Below are positions 45,121-51,543 of a stretch of 51,543 nucleotides of DNA, piece after piece. A program made the position numbers and the translations under genes. A model generated the notes under the pieces. That model was given only the letters and a program-made list of their open reading frames with translations. It did not search any database and had not been told where the DNA came from. The stretch is from Pseudanabaena sp. SR411 (GTDB taxonomy: Bacteria; Cyanobacteriota; Cyanobacteriia; Pseudanabaenales; Pseudanabaenaceae): positions 1 through 51,543 of the forward strand of contig NZ_NDHW01000061.1 in the NCBI RefSeq assembly GCF_002251945.1. Reading direction: 5' to 3'. The first letter of the stretch is position 1. Each line of letters opens with the position of its first letter.

Positions 45121-45714
45121 GAAAATTCCTGACTGTGAGTTAAGCAGTGCATTATCAACTTGAAAGAATAACTCTTCGGGGTTGTCGGAATTAACAATTA
45201 CGACATCGGCTAGTTCTATTTTCTCAGATTGAGACATTTGACTAGCAATCCTTTGCAATGCTTCAGATTCTGACAAATGATTGCGGTTCATTAGTCTTTG
45301 TAATTGTTGTTGGGGATCACAAGCGATCGCCCAAGTCTCGGTTACTAAACTCTCCATTTTTGCTTCAAAAAGTAAAGGGATCACCATGACTACAGTTGAT
45401 GGTGCGAGGCGATTAGCTTCACTAATTAAGCACTCTTGAACATAGGGATGGATTAGCTGTTCGAGCCATTGACGCTCAATATCGCTATCAAACACGATCG
45501 CCCCCAACTTGCGGCGATTAAGATTACCTTGATCATCAAAAATTAATTTGCCATAGCGATTGCGGAGTTTCGCTAGGCGTTCGCCTGTTAAAGCTTGGCG
45601 AGCATAAAGATCGGCATCAAGAATTGGCAAGCCATAGGTATGGTGTAAATAATCGGAAACCGTGGTTTTTCCTGTAGCAATGCCTCCTGTGATGCCGATG
45701 ATGCGTTGTTTCAT
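45106..45714 (-). CDS. coaE: Dephospho-CoA kinase
   Basis: 202 residues with P-loop GITGGIATGKTT (7-18), the DADLYARQAL acceptor site (34-43), the LIHPYVQ region (87-93), VVMVIPLLFEA (109-119) and a lid with RLMNRNHLSESEALQRIASQM. It catalyses the last step of CoA synthesis. The stop lies inside the Uma2 gene. A 14-bp hairpin (45726-45768) lies upstream. Confidence 0.95.
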   Translation of the reverse strand: MKQRIIGITGGIATGKTTVSDYLHHTYGLPILDADLYARQALTGERLAKLRNRYGKLIFDDQGNLNRRKLGAIVFDSDIERQWLEQLIHPYVQECLISEANRLAPSTVVMVIPLLFEAKMESLVTETWAIACDPQQQLQRLMNRNHLSESEALQRIASQMSQSEKIELADVVIVNSDNPEELFFQVDNALLNSQSGIFLNMM

Positions 45715-45725
45715 GTGTTTTAATT

Positions 45726-45768
45726 CTAATTTGGGGATGCCTTGCTAAGCAAAACATCCCCAAATTAG
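45726..45768. repeat. Hairpin between divergent coaE and SemiSWEET genes
   Basis: Outer arms CTAATTTGGGGATG (14 bp), a two-base internal loop, then TTGC/GCAA closing on TAA. It sits between divergent starts, so it cannot be a simple terminator for either gene. Confidence 0.78.
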
Positions 45769-45784
45769 CTTATTTGTGTACCCT

Positions 45785-46039
45785 ATGGACTTCACCAATC
45801 TCCTTGGATTTACGGCAGCCGCCCTAACGACATTTGCCTTTTTGCCGCAGGTAATCCAAGTATGGAGATCGCGATCGACAAAAGATATTTCTTTGCCGAT
45901 GTTAATTACTTTTATTGCGGGGATTACGCTCTGGCTGATTTATGGGTTAATCGTTAATGCTGCACCAATCTATATAGCTAACGCGATTACGCTTTTGTTA
46001 AATCTGGCAATTTTGCGCTTCAAGCTCAAGTATGGCTAA
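45785..46039 (+). CDS. SemiSWEET-type (PQ-loop) sugar transporter
   Basis: 84 residues from the ATG at 45785 (MDFTNLLGFTAAALTTFAF); GTG at 45776 is an alternative. Three membrane helices with the PQ motif FLPQVIQVWRSRSTKDIS and a final IANAITLLLNLAIL fit the bacterial SemiSWEET half-transporter, which acts as a dimer. The Z-ISO-like gene follows at once. Confidence 0.87.
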   Translation: MDFTNLLGFTAAALTTFAFLPQVIQVWRSRSTKDISLPMLITFIAGITLWLIYGLIVNAAPIYIANAITLLLNLAILRFKLKYG

Positions 46040-46091
46040 ACTATTGAGAGTGTTGCGTTGCCGCAATTTCAATCAAGTTAATAGTTTTAAT

Positions 46092-46817
46092 ATGACCTCT
46101 TTTAGCTCCTTTTTCTCGACCTATTTCACCCATTTTGTAATGCTGGGCTTAATTTTGACCTTTGCGATCGCCCATAGTGGGCTTGCCGAATTACGAATGT
46201 GGGCTGAAGAACGAATTGGAGCAAGGCAATACCGTGTGATTTTTGCATTAGTAAGCATTCCGCTTGCGGTAGTGTTGCTAATCTATTTCTTTAACCATCG
46301 TTACGACGGGGTGCAGTTGTGGGATGTCAAGGGAGTTACAGGCGTAAGTGAGTTTGTCTTGATTCTTTCCGCAATTTCTTTTCTCTTCCTTTATCCTGCG
46401 ACGTTTAACTTAACTGAAGTTGCTGCGATCAAAAAGCCAGAAGTCCATTTATTTGAAACGGGGATCATCCGTATTTGTCGCCATCCTCAAATGATTGGTC
46501 AATGTTTATGGGGAATTGCCCATGCGCTGTGGTTAGGAACTTCTTTTACATTGGTTACAGCGATCGCTTTAGTTGTTTATCATTTATTTGCAGTATGGCA
46601 TGGCGATCAACGTTTATTTAAACGCTACGGTGATGCTTTCTTAGCGGTTAAGGAACGCACTTCGATATTGCCGTTTGTGGCGATCGCCCAAGGTCGTCAG
46701 CAATTAGTTTTACAAGAATTCGTGCGACCCGCTTATATAGGCGTTGCCATCACAATTGTGTTATTTCGTTGGTTACACCCAATCGTGATTACTGCATCCG
46801 CAAATGTGAATTTATAA
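46092..46817 (+). CDS. NnrU-family membrane protein (Z-ISO-like)
   Basis: 241 residues from the ATG at 46092 (MTSFSSFFSTYFTHFVMLG), chosen because family homology starts near there; an upstream frame from 46032 overlaps the SemiSWEET gene. About six membrane helices and conserved His residues (IAHSGL, ICRHPQMIGQCLWGIAHALWLG, VYHLFAVWHGDQRLF) match the NnrU/15-cis-zeta-carotene isomerase group, in which His residues bind haem. A role in carotenoid isomerisation is likely but not proved. Confidence 0.83.
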   Translation: MTSFSSFFSTYFTHFVMLGLILTFAIAHSGLAELRMWAEERIGARQYRVIFALVSIPLAVVLLIYFFNHRYDGVQLWDVKGVTGVSEFVLILSAISFLFLYPATFNLTEVAAIKKPEVHLFETGIIRICRHPQMIGQCLWGIAHALWLGTSFTLVTAIALVVYHLFAVWHGDQRLFKRYGDAFLAVKERTSILPFVAIAQGRQQLVLQEFVRPAYIGVAITIVLFRWLHPIVITASANVNL

Positions 46818-46852
46818 GAAAAAGGCGGCGCATTGCGCCGCCTTTTTCTTAT
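46814..46852. terminator. Bidirectional hairpin after the NnrU gene
   Basis: Perfect 18-bp stem ATAAGAAAAAGGCGGCGC, loop ATT, overlapping the stop codon of the NnrU gene and 10 bases from the sasA stop. A/T-rich bases at its foot allow termination in both directions. Confidence 0.87.
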
Positions 46853-46861
46853 TTAAAAAGC

Positions 46862-47974
46862 TTAGTAAACTGGTAGCGTAAATCGAAAACAACTGCCTTT
46901 TTTGCCGATCGCGTCATCGACCCAGATCCGACCATAATGAGCGGTAATAATGCGGCGACATAGGGATAAACCAATTCCATAGCCATCAGCTTCATCATCA
47001 CGCTCTAGACGATAGCGCTCCTCAAATACGCGATCGCGCATTTCTGCAGGAATCCCCGGCCCGTTATCGGTAATGCTAACTTCAATTTTTTGAGCAGTGC
47101 GATGCATGACTGTTAGCTCGATTTTGCCTCCTTCGGGCGTATATTTTGTGGCGTTCCCCAAAAGGTTGATTAAAACTTGACGAATTTTTTCTTGATCGAT
47201 ATACACAGGTGGTAGATCCGTGGGAATATCCTTAACTAATTTTTGCATTTTCCCCTCTAGACATTTGTGAAAATAAAAATCGCTGACGACACTATGACAA
47301 AGCTGATCGAGTTGAATTTTTTGGCGCTGGGTACGAAATTGAGCATTAGCTCCCCGTCCTGCCTCGAGAATGTCGGTGATCATGCTGTCAGCATCACGCG
47401 CTTTATTACGAGCATGTTTGAGCAATCGAGAAACCATTTGCGGATCGATTTTGTCGCCGCTTTTTTCGATGGTGTCGATCGCTAATAAGATCGCAGTTAA
47501 AGGATTCCGCAAATCATGGGCTAACATGCCCAGCACTCGATCTTTGAAGCGAATTTGCTCCTCAATTTCAGCTTTTTCCTGTGATAACCGAAACACATCA
47601 TCGGCAAGATGTGCGACTTCGTTCATATAGTCAATATTTTGAGCAAGTTCGGGGGGATGGTTAGTGGTTTTGTCTAATACTTGTTGTTTCCAAGTATCCC
47701 AAGAGTTATCTAGTTGCTTGAGTATGTTTTTCCCCGCAATCGTTTGACGTGGTAAAGGTGATAATTTTAGTAAAGCTGGAGACATGACGACTTTAAAGAG
47801 TTCGGCAAGCTGTGGTTGACTAGCAACATTGATTATTTGCAGTTCGGAACGGCAATCATTTTCCCGATGCAAAAATTCCTCTACTTCCTTGACTAAATCC
47901 TTTGCCTTAGGGCGATCGTCAATAAATAGTAAAAGTTGTAGTGTTGATTCAGGTAATGTTGGAATAGTCCTCAT
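46862..47974 (-). CDS. sasA: Adaptive-response sensor kinase SasA
   Basis: 370 residues from the ATG at 47974 (MRTIPTLPESTLQLLLF); TTG at 47992 is less likely. The N-terminal KaiB-like thioredoxin domain (about 12-98: LQLLLFIDDRPKAKDLVKEV, SPALLKLSPLPRQTI) binds KaiC. A DHp domain with His153 (LAHDLRNPLTAI) and an ATPase domain (NLLGNATKYTP, DNGPGIP, GYGIGLSLCRRI) follow. SasA relays circadian timing to the regulator RpaA. No kai genes are in the window. Confidence 0.95.
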   Translation of the reverse strand: MRTIPTLPESTLQLLLFIDDRPKAKDLVKEVEEFLHRENDCRSELQIINVASQPQLAELFKVVMSPALLKLSPLPRQTIAGKNILKQLDNSWDTWKQQVLDKTTNHPPELAQNIDYMNEVAHLADDVFRLSQEKAEIEEQIRFKDRVLGMLAHDLRNPLTAILLAIDTIEKSGDKIDPQMVSRLLKHARNKARDADSMITDILEAGRGANAQFRTQRQKIQLDQLCHSVVSDFYFHKCLEGKMQKLVKDIPTDLPPVYIDQEKIRQVLINLLGNATKYTPEGGKIELTVMHRTAQKIEVSITDNGPGIPAEMRDRVFEERYRLERDDEADGYGIGLSLCRRIITAHYGRIWVDDAIGKKGSCFRFTLPVY

Positions 47975-48033
47975 TGGTTTTCGGACTCGCAACGGATTTT
48001 TAAGACATTCTTAATAATTATATTATTGTTCTC

Positions 48034-50586
48034 ATGCTTTTACCTCAACAGCGATGGCAGATTTTCTCTCCACAACCAGATTTGTCAGAAACAATCGCTA
48101 ATTCTACGGGACTTTCGCCCATAATTGCTCAGGTTTTGCTAAATCGCGGTATTGATACGCCCGAAGCTGCAAAGATTTTTCTCGATCCTGAACTGGAAGA
48201 TCTGCCTGATCCCAAACAAGAATTTCCCGATTTAATTGCGAGTATTGATCGCATTGAGCTTGCCATTAAAAATGGCGATCGCATTACGATCTGCGGTGAC
48301 TATGATGTTGACGGCATGACTAGCACGGCTCTATTAATTCGGACCTTGCGATTATTAGGTGGCAATGTGGAATATGAAATTCCGAGTCGGATGACGGAGG
48401 GCTATGGAATTAATGCACGGATTGTGCAAGATTGTCGCGATCGCGATGTCAAATTAATCATCACCGTAGACAATGGCATTGTTGCTTATGAGGCGATCGC
48501 TCTCGCCAAATCCTTAAATATTTCTGTAATTGTTACCGATCACCACGAAGTCCCCGAAGACGCTAGTAAAATCCCACCTGCAACCGCAATCCTCAATCCG
48601 AAATATCGCGTTGATCCCAATTCACCCTACGCGGCGATCGCAGGTGTCGGTGTTGCCTATGTGTTGGCGTTGGAATTAAGCGATCGCTTCGGCAAACGCG
48701 CCGAATTAGAAAATCCTTTATTAGAATTATTTACCCTTGGCACAATCGCCGATCTTGCATCATTAACAGGAATCAACCGCCGATTAGTTAAAAAAGGTTT
48801 GCGCTTGTTATCTCAATCTAAAGTAATTGGCATTATTGCGCTGATTAACGAAACAGGAATTGCTAAAGATAAACAAACTGGGCTAAAACCTGAAGCGATC
48901 GGATTTGGTCTGGGTCCTCGCATTAATGCGATCGGACGGATTGGCAATCCCCAAGTAATTATCGATCTATTAACCTGCGAGGAGATGGGTGAAGCGATCG
49001 CTTTAGCGCAGGAATGTGAAGCTACTAATCGCAAGCGTCAAGATCTTTGTAAAGAAATTGAAGAAGAAGCGATCGCTTATATGGCCAAAAAGCGATCTGA
49101 GGGGTTTGATATTACTCAAGAACGAGTTTTGGTAATTGTTGATCGTGAGGTGAAAGAAGCCCTCACCCCCAGCCCATCTCCCAAGGGGGGAGAGGGGAGT
49201 AAGACTTCTACTAAGCGCAAAAAATCATCATCTAAAAGTTCTGCTTCCCTCTCTTCACTTGAAGAGTCCTCTCCTAAAAGCGAGGACTCTTCAAATCTTG
49301 CTCCCCTTTCCCCTACTGGGAGAGGGGCTGGGGATGATGGCTGGCATCATGGGGTCATCGGCATCGTTGCCTCGCGACTAGTCGAACGTTATGGCGCACC
49401 CGTCTTTATTGGCAGTTATGAAGATGCTCATTGTGAAGATTCTGAAACAGAATCAAATCATCAAGGTGCAACTGTCCGCTTCTCAGTGCGCGGTATCCCT
49501 GAATTCCATGTCTTTCATTCCCTCGAATACATTGCGAATATCCGTAACAAAGGTGGTGGACACAAGGCGGCAGGAGGTTTTACGCTTCCTGCGGAGAATA
49601 TGGAAAAGCTGCGAAATGGATTGAGAGAATTTGCCGATCGCGAAAATCTTCTTCCTAGTCACATCATGCCGCTGATCAATGTTGATGTACTAGCGGATCT
49701 CAGCGATATCTCAATGACGATGTTACAAACCTGCGATCGCCTGCAACCTTGCGGACTCGGCAATCCCGATCCTGTGTTTTATAGTCAAAATGTGCGCGTA
49801 CTTTCTCAACAAACTCGCGGCAGAGATAAAGTCAAACATCTTTCTCTAGAACTAGATACAGGCAATGGCAAGATCAAAGCGATCGCATGGCGTTGGGGAG
49901 AATATTGTCCTGTGCCTGATTATGTGGATATTGCTTACAAATTACGCGCTAATCAGTGGCAAGATACAACTTCAGTAGAATTAGAAGTAGTTGGCATTCG
50001 CGAAGCAACAGGTACAGCAATGGAAAGTTCTCAAAATTCGCCTAAGCATTTGCAATTGCAGTATAAATCTGCGCCCGTAATTACCAAGATTCCCCAATGG
50101 CAAAAACTCAGCGAAGCACCCAGACCATTGCCTCGCCCATTATTGCTATACGGATGTGATCGCCCTGCTGATAAGTTTCAAGGTGATGTCGATTGCGATC
50201 GCCCCATACGCGATCGAGATTATCATGCAGTTGTGTTATGGACTTTACCGCCATCTTTCACCCATCTGCAATGGTTAATTGCCACAGCCAAACCTGACTA
50301 TATCTATCTTGGTTCTCATATTCCGTCTGTTCCTTCCATTGATCAATTTCGCGCTCAAGTTCAATCTCTTGATTTAGAGAATATAGAGAAATTAAACCTG
50401 TTAGATATCTCTCAGCAATGGTGGATTTCTCCTAGTGCGATCGTTTCGGCTTTGCGCGAACTTGGCTACATCTGCGATTTCCCCCCGACATTACCGCTTG
50501 ATGGAGAGTTGCTGAGAATGCAAAAATGGTATGGCATTGCGATTAATAAAATTGCAGTAATTCTTGCTGATCAAATTGCTGATTAA
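48034..50586 (+). CDS. recJ: Single-stranded-DNA exonuclease RecJ with an in-frame repeat insertion
   Basis: 850 residues, longer than usual. DHH-family motifs are intact: CGDYDVDGMTSTALL near 88-102, TVDNG near 147, VTDHHEVP near 168, then HHGVIGIVASRL near 436 and the DHHA1 motif GGGHKAAGGF near 508. Between the DHH half and HHGVIG, at about residues 377-434, lies a low-complexity insert (PSPSPKGGEGSK ... SPTGRGAG) absent from ordinary RecJ. It acts as a 5'-3' exonuclease in recombination and mismatch repair; the insert lies in a linker, so activity may survive. Confidence 0.93.
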   Translation: MLLPQQRWQIFSPQPDLSETIANSTGLSPIIAQVLLNRGIDTPEAAKIFLDPELEDLPDPKQEFPDLIASIDRIELAIKNGDRITICGDYDVDGMTSTALLIRTLRLLGGNVEYEIPSRMTEGYGINARIVQDCRDRDVKLIITVDNGIVAYEAIALAKSLNISVIVTDHHEVPEDASKIPPATAILNPKYRVDPNSPYAAIAGVGVAYVLALELSDRFGKRAELENPLLELFTLGTIADLASLTGINRRLVKKGLRLLSQSKVIGIIALINETGIAKDKQTGLKPEAIGFGLGPRINAIGRIGNPQVIIDLLTCEEMGEAIALAQECEATNRKRQDLCKEIEEEAIAYMAKKRSEGFDITQERVLVIVDREVKEALTPSPSPKGGEGSKTSTKRKKSSSKSSASLSSLEESSPKSEDSSNLAPLSPTGRGAGDDGWHHGVIGIVASRLVERYGAPVFIGSYEDAHCEDSETESNHQGATVRFSVRGIPEFHVFHSLEYIANIRNKGGGHKAAGGFTLPAENMEKLRNGLREFADRENLLPSHIMPLINVDVLADLSDISMTMLQTCDRLQPCGLGNPDPVFYSQNVRVLSQQTRGRDKVKHLSLELDTGNGKIKAIAWRWGEYCPVPDYVDIAYKLRANQWQDTTSVELEVVGIREATGTAMESSQNSPKHLQLQYKSAPVITKIPQWQKLSEAPRPLPRPLLLYGCDRPADKFQGDVDCDRPIRDRDYHAVVLWTLPPSFTHLQWLIATAKPDYIYLGSHIPSVPSIDQFRAQVQSLDLENIEKLNLLDISQQWWISPSAIVSALRELGYICDFPPTLPLDGELLRMQKWYGIAINKIAVILADQIAD
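49161..49337 (+). repeat. In-frame repeat insertion inside recJ
   Basis: Outer arms CCCCAGCCCATCTCCC (49167-49182) and GGGAGAGGGGCTGGGG (49318-49333) are inverted with one mismatch. The motif CCCTCACCCCCAGCCC is a well-known dispersed cyanobacterial sequence. Inside is a second perfect 13-bp inverted repeat TTGAAGAGTCCTC (49259-49271 and 49282-49294). The insert is about 177 bases, a multiple of three, and has no stop in the recJ frame. Confidence 0.8.
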
Positions 50587-50614
50587 AAATGCTCACATAT
50601 ACTTATAGGTAATC

Positions 50615-50730
50615 TATAGCTATAGCCACCTGTATCAGGACAAATCAAAACCCAAATAGTGTGAGGCGGCGCTTCGCGCCGCCTCACACTATTTGGGTTT
50701 TATGTCCTAACAAGAATGGCTACAGCTATA
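50615..50730. repeat. Complete AAAACCC family palindromic element (type copy)
   Basis: A 116-base unit with 14-bp terminal inverted repeats TATAGCTATAGCCA/TATAGCTGTAGCCA (one mismatch), left arm ACCTGTATCAGGACAAATC, a perfect 26-bp central hairpin (50647-50701, starting AAAACCCAAATAGTGTGAGG, loop TTC) and right arm TGTCCTAACAAGAATGG. No transposase is encoded. It has the build of a miniature inverted-repeat element. It follows the recJ stop by 29 bases. Confidence 0.88.
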
Positions 50731-50765
50731 CTTGCAGACTCTTTGGAAAATTTTGGAGACTAATT

Positions 50766-50876
50766 ATGACTGTTGCAACATATCTAGACTTACTCAAAAG
50801 GACTGTTCTTCTCTATCGTGATGAAGATGGCTATTTTATTGTGGAAGTTCCTAGTAGACAGTCAAAGAATTATTGA
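50766..50876 (+). pseudogene. HicB-like antitoxin, truncated after 36 codons
   Basis: MTVATYLDLLKRTVLLYRDE followed by DGYFIVEVPS resembles the start of HicB-type antitoxins, which continue with LPGC. Here the similarity stops after VEVPS and the frame ends at 50876 in sequence leading to the IS630 fragment, so the gene was probably cut by that insertion. No hicA toxin gene is visible. It may be a hypothetical protein of another kind. Confidence 0.5.
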
Positions 50877-50879
50877 CGG

Positions 50880-51138
50880 GTAAAATAAAGGCATAGAAAA
50901 TAGTAAGGAAAAAGCTATGCCAGCAAAACGATACAAAGTGACATTGAGAGAAGAAGAACGCCAAAAACTAGAACAAATCACCAAAAATGGTAAGTCAGCA
51001 GCAGCTAAAATTAACCATGCTCATATTTTGCTAAAAGCTGATGAGAATCAAGAGGAAGGAGGATGGAAAGATCAATCAATTAGTGACATTTTCAACATCA
51101 GCATCAGAACCATTGAACGATTGAGGCAAAGATTTGGG
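50880..51138 (+). mobile_element. IS630-type insertion sequence fragment
   Basis: Contains the start of a transposase (50917) and about 40 bases of leader including GACAGTCAAAG (50857-50867). The right part is missing: similarity ends near 51138, where unrelated sequence begins. The insertion appears to have interrupted the hicB-like gene. Exact ends are not determinable. Confidence 0.6.
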
Positions 51139-51159
51139 TACTGGTCAGTTAAGACGTGA
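50917..51159 (+). pseudogene. IS630-family transposase, N-terminal fragment
   Basis: The first about 72 residues (MPAKRYKVTLREEERQKLEQ then SAAAKINHAHILLKADE and a helix-turn-helix WKDQSISDIFNISIRTIERLRQRF) fit IS630-type transposases. After that RQRF the normal continuation is replaced by GYWSVKT and a stop, so the DDE domain is lost. Confidence 0.8.
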
Positions 51160-51219
51160 GGCAGTGAAAGCCGCGCAATGAAATCAACTCCAGCATGGAA
51201 AGCGGTCGATGATATAACC
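51139..51219. other. 81-base mosaic stretch between the IS630 and IS256 remnants
   Basis: Neither IS family explains this piece. One frame gives MKSTPAWKAVDD, loosely like the beginning of a group II intron reverse transcriptase, cut off by the IS256 end. This is only a weak resemblance. Confidence 0.3.
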
Positions 51220-51543
51220 GAGACTGTCAAGTAGATTGTGTAAAGTCTAGGAGCTAGAAGTGGAGACGATCCTCAAAGAGGATAGCAAAGCGATTGAGGG
51301 CGGGTTTCCAATCACGAATCGAGCCTTGTCCATTTCTTAGAAATATTCCGCATCGCCAAATAGACCAGCTTAAAAGCAGCCTCATCAGAGGGGAAAATCT
51401 GTTGAGATTTAATCACCTTCCACAAACTGCTATTCATTGACTCAATCGCATTGGTGGTGTAAATCGCCCTGCGAATCTCAGGTGGGAAAGCAAAGAAGGG
51501 GATAATATTCGCCCAATGATTGCGCCAAGACTTGGAGATTGTA
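51220..51543 (-). mobile_element. IS256-family insertion sequence, left part seen, runs off the right edge
   Basis: The likely terminal repeat starts GAGACTGTCAAG at 51220, a form typical of IS256-family ends. The transposase 3' part follows on the minus strand. The other end is outside the window. Confidence 0.65.
51254..51543 (-). pseudogene. IS256-family transposase, C-terminal part with a frameshift
   Basis: On the minus strand from 51543 the frame reads SWRNHWANIIPFFAFPPEIR, then IYTTNAIESMNSSLWKVIKS, SDEAAFKLVYLAMRNISKKWT: the conserved C-terminal part of IS256-type transposases, with the final catalytic Glu in NAIES. This frame stops at 51312-51314, but the +1 frame continues with IRDWKPALNRFAILFEDRLHF to a stop at 51254-51256, the expected end. 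The copy thus carries a frameshift near 51325 and is probably inactive. It is partial at the window edge. Confidence 0.82.

Overview
The window looks like cyanobacterial chromosome. The octamer GCGATCGC (HIP1) and its GCGATC core recur through almost every gene, and the genes include ntcA, sasA (KaiB-like sensor kinase), an LpxB-like TIGR03492 gene, ftsQ-ftsZ, an NnrU/Z-ISO-type gene, Uma2 and DUF29 families and an arginine-decarboxylase/AguB polyamine route. The AT-leaning composition and very many perfect hairpins between genes suggest a Pseudanabaena-like filamentous cyanobacterium; that genus is inference.

Layout. 1-560: 5' part of an IS1595-type transposase gene broken at a run of nine A. 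698-4617: urease genes ureD-ureA-(Uma2 gene)-ureB-ureC; ureE, ureF and ureG are not here. 4731-6103 (minus): His-rich COG0523 GTPase and thiS. 6178-9269: P-type ATPase and a small membrane protein. 9276-12773 (mostly minus): DUF29-like gene, pdhA, GAF-domain protein. 13165-16922: O-antigen-ligase/TPR protein and an unknown Cys-paired membrane protein. 16914-21037 (minus): LpxB-like protein, speA, YggT. 21434-31897 (plus): Ser/Thr kinase, KefB-type antiporter, DUF29, SLH lipoprotein, PD-(D/E)XK-like nuclease, DUF2997, PHP phosphoesterase, FAD oxidoreductase, OmpR-type regulator. 32328-38870: tandem-ComFB protein, yidD, aguB, phosphatase, truB, htpG. 39136-50586: small membrane protein, ftsQ, ftsZ, prs, ntcA, secG, Uma2, coaE, SemiSWEET, NnrU, sasA, recJ. 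50766-51543: a graveyard of a truncated hicB-like gene, an IS630 fragment and a frameshifted IS256 transposase.

How genes connect. Urease feeds ammonium and carbon dioxide to the cell, NtcA is the nitrogen regulator, and the SpeA and AguB pair covers two of the three steps from arginine to putrescine. The COG0523 GTPase beside the urease genes is a candidate metal chaperone. FtsQ and FtsZ form a division pair.

Most unusual feature. At least 25 long hairpins lie between genes, across stop codons, and in two cases inside coding sequences (an O-antigen-ligase gene and recJ). Most have perfect or nearly perfect stems closed by a 3-base loop. They fall into several families whose outer ends are conserved while the stem sequence differs completely from copy to copy, yet both arms always stay complementary. 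Two 131-132 bp copies of one family carry two successive variable hairpins separated by copies of the same 12-base spacer AAAATCRGTTTT. This constant-frame, variable-palindrome design is the best candidate here for an undescribed system.

No rRNA, tRNA or CRISPR array was recognised.
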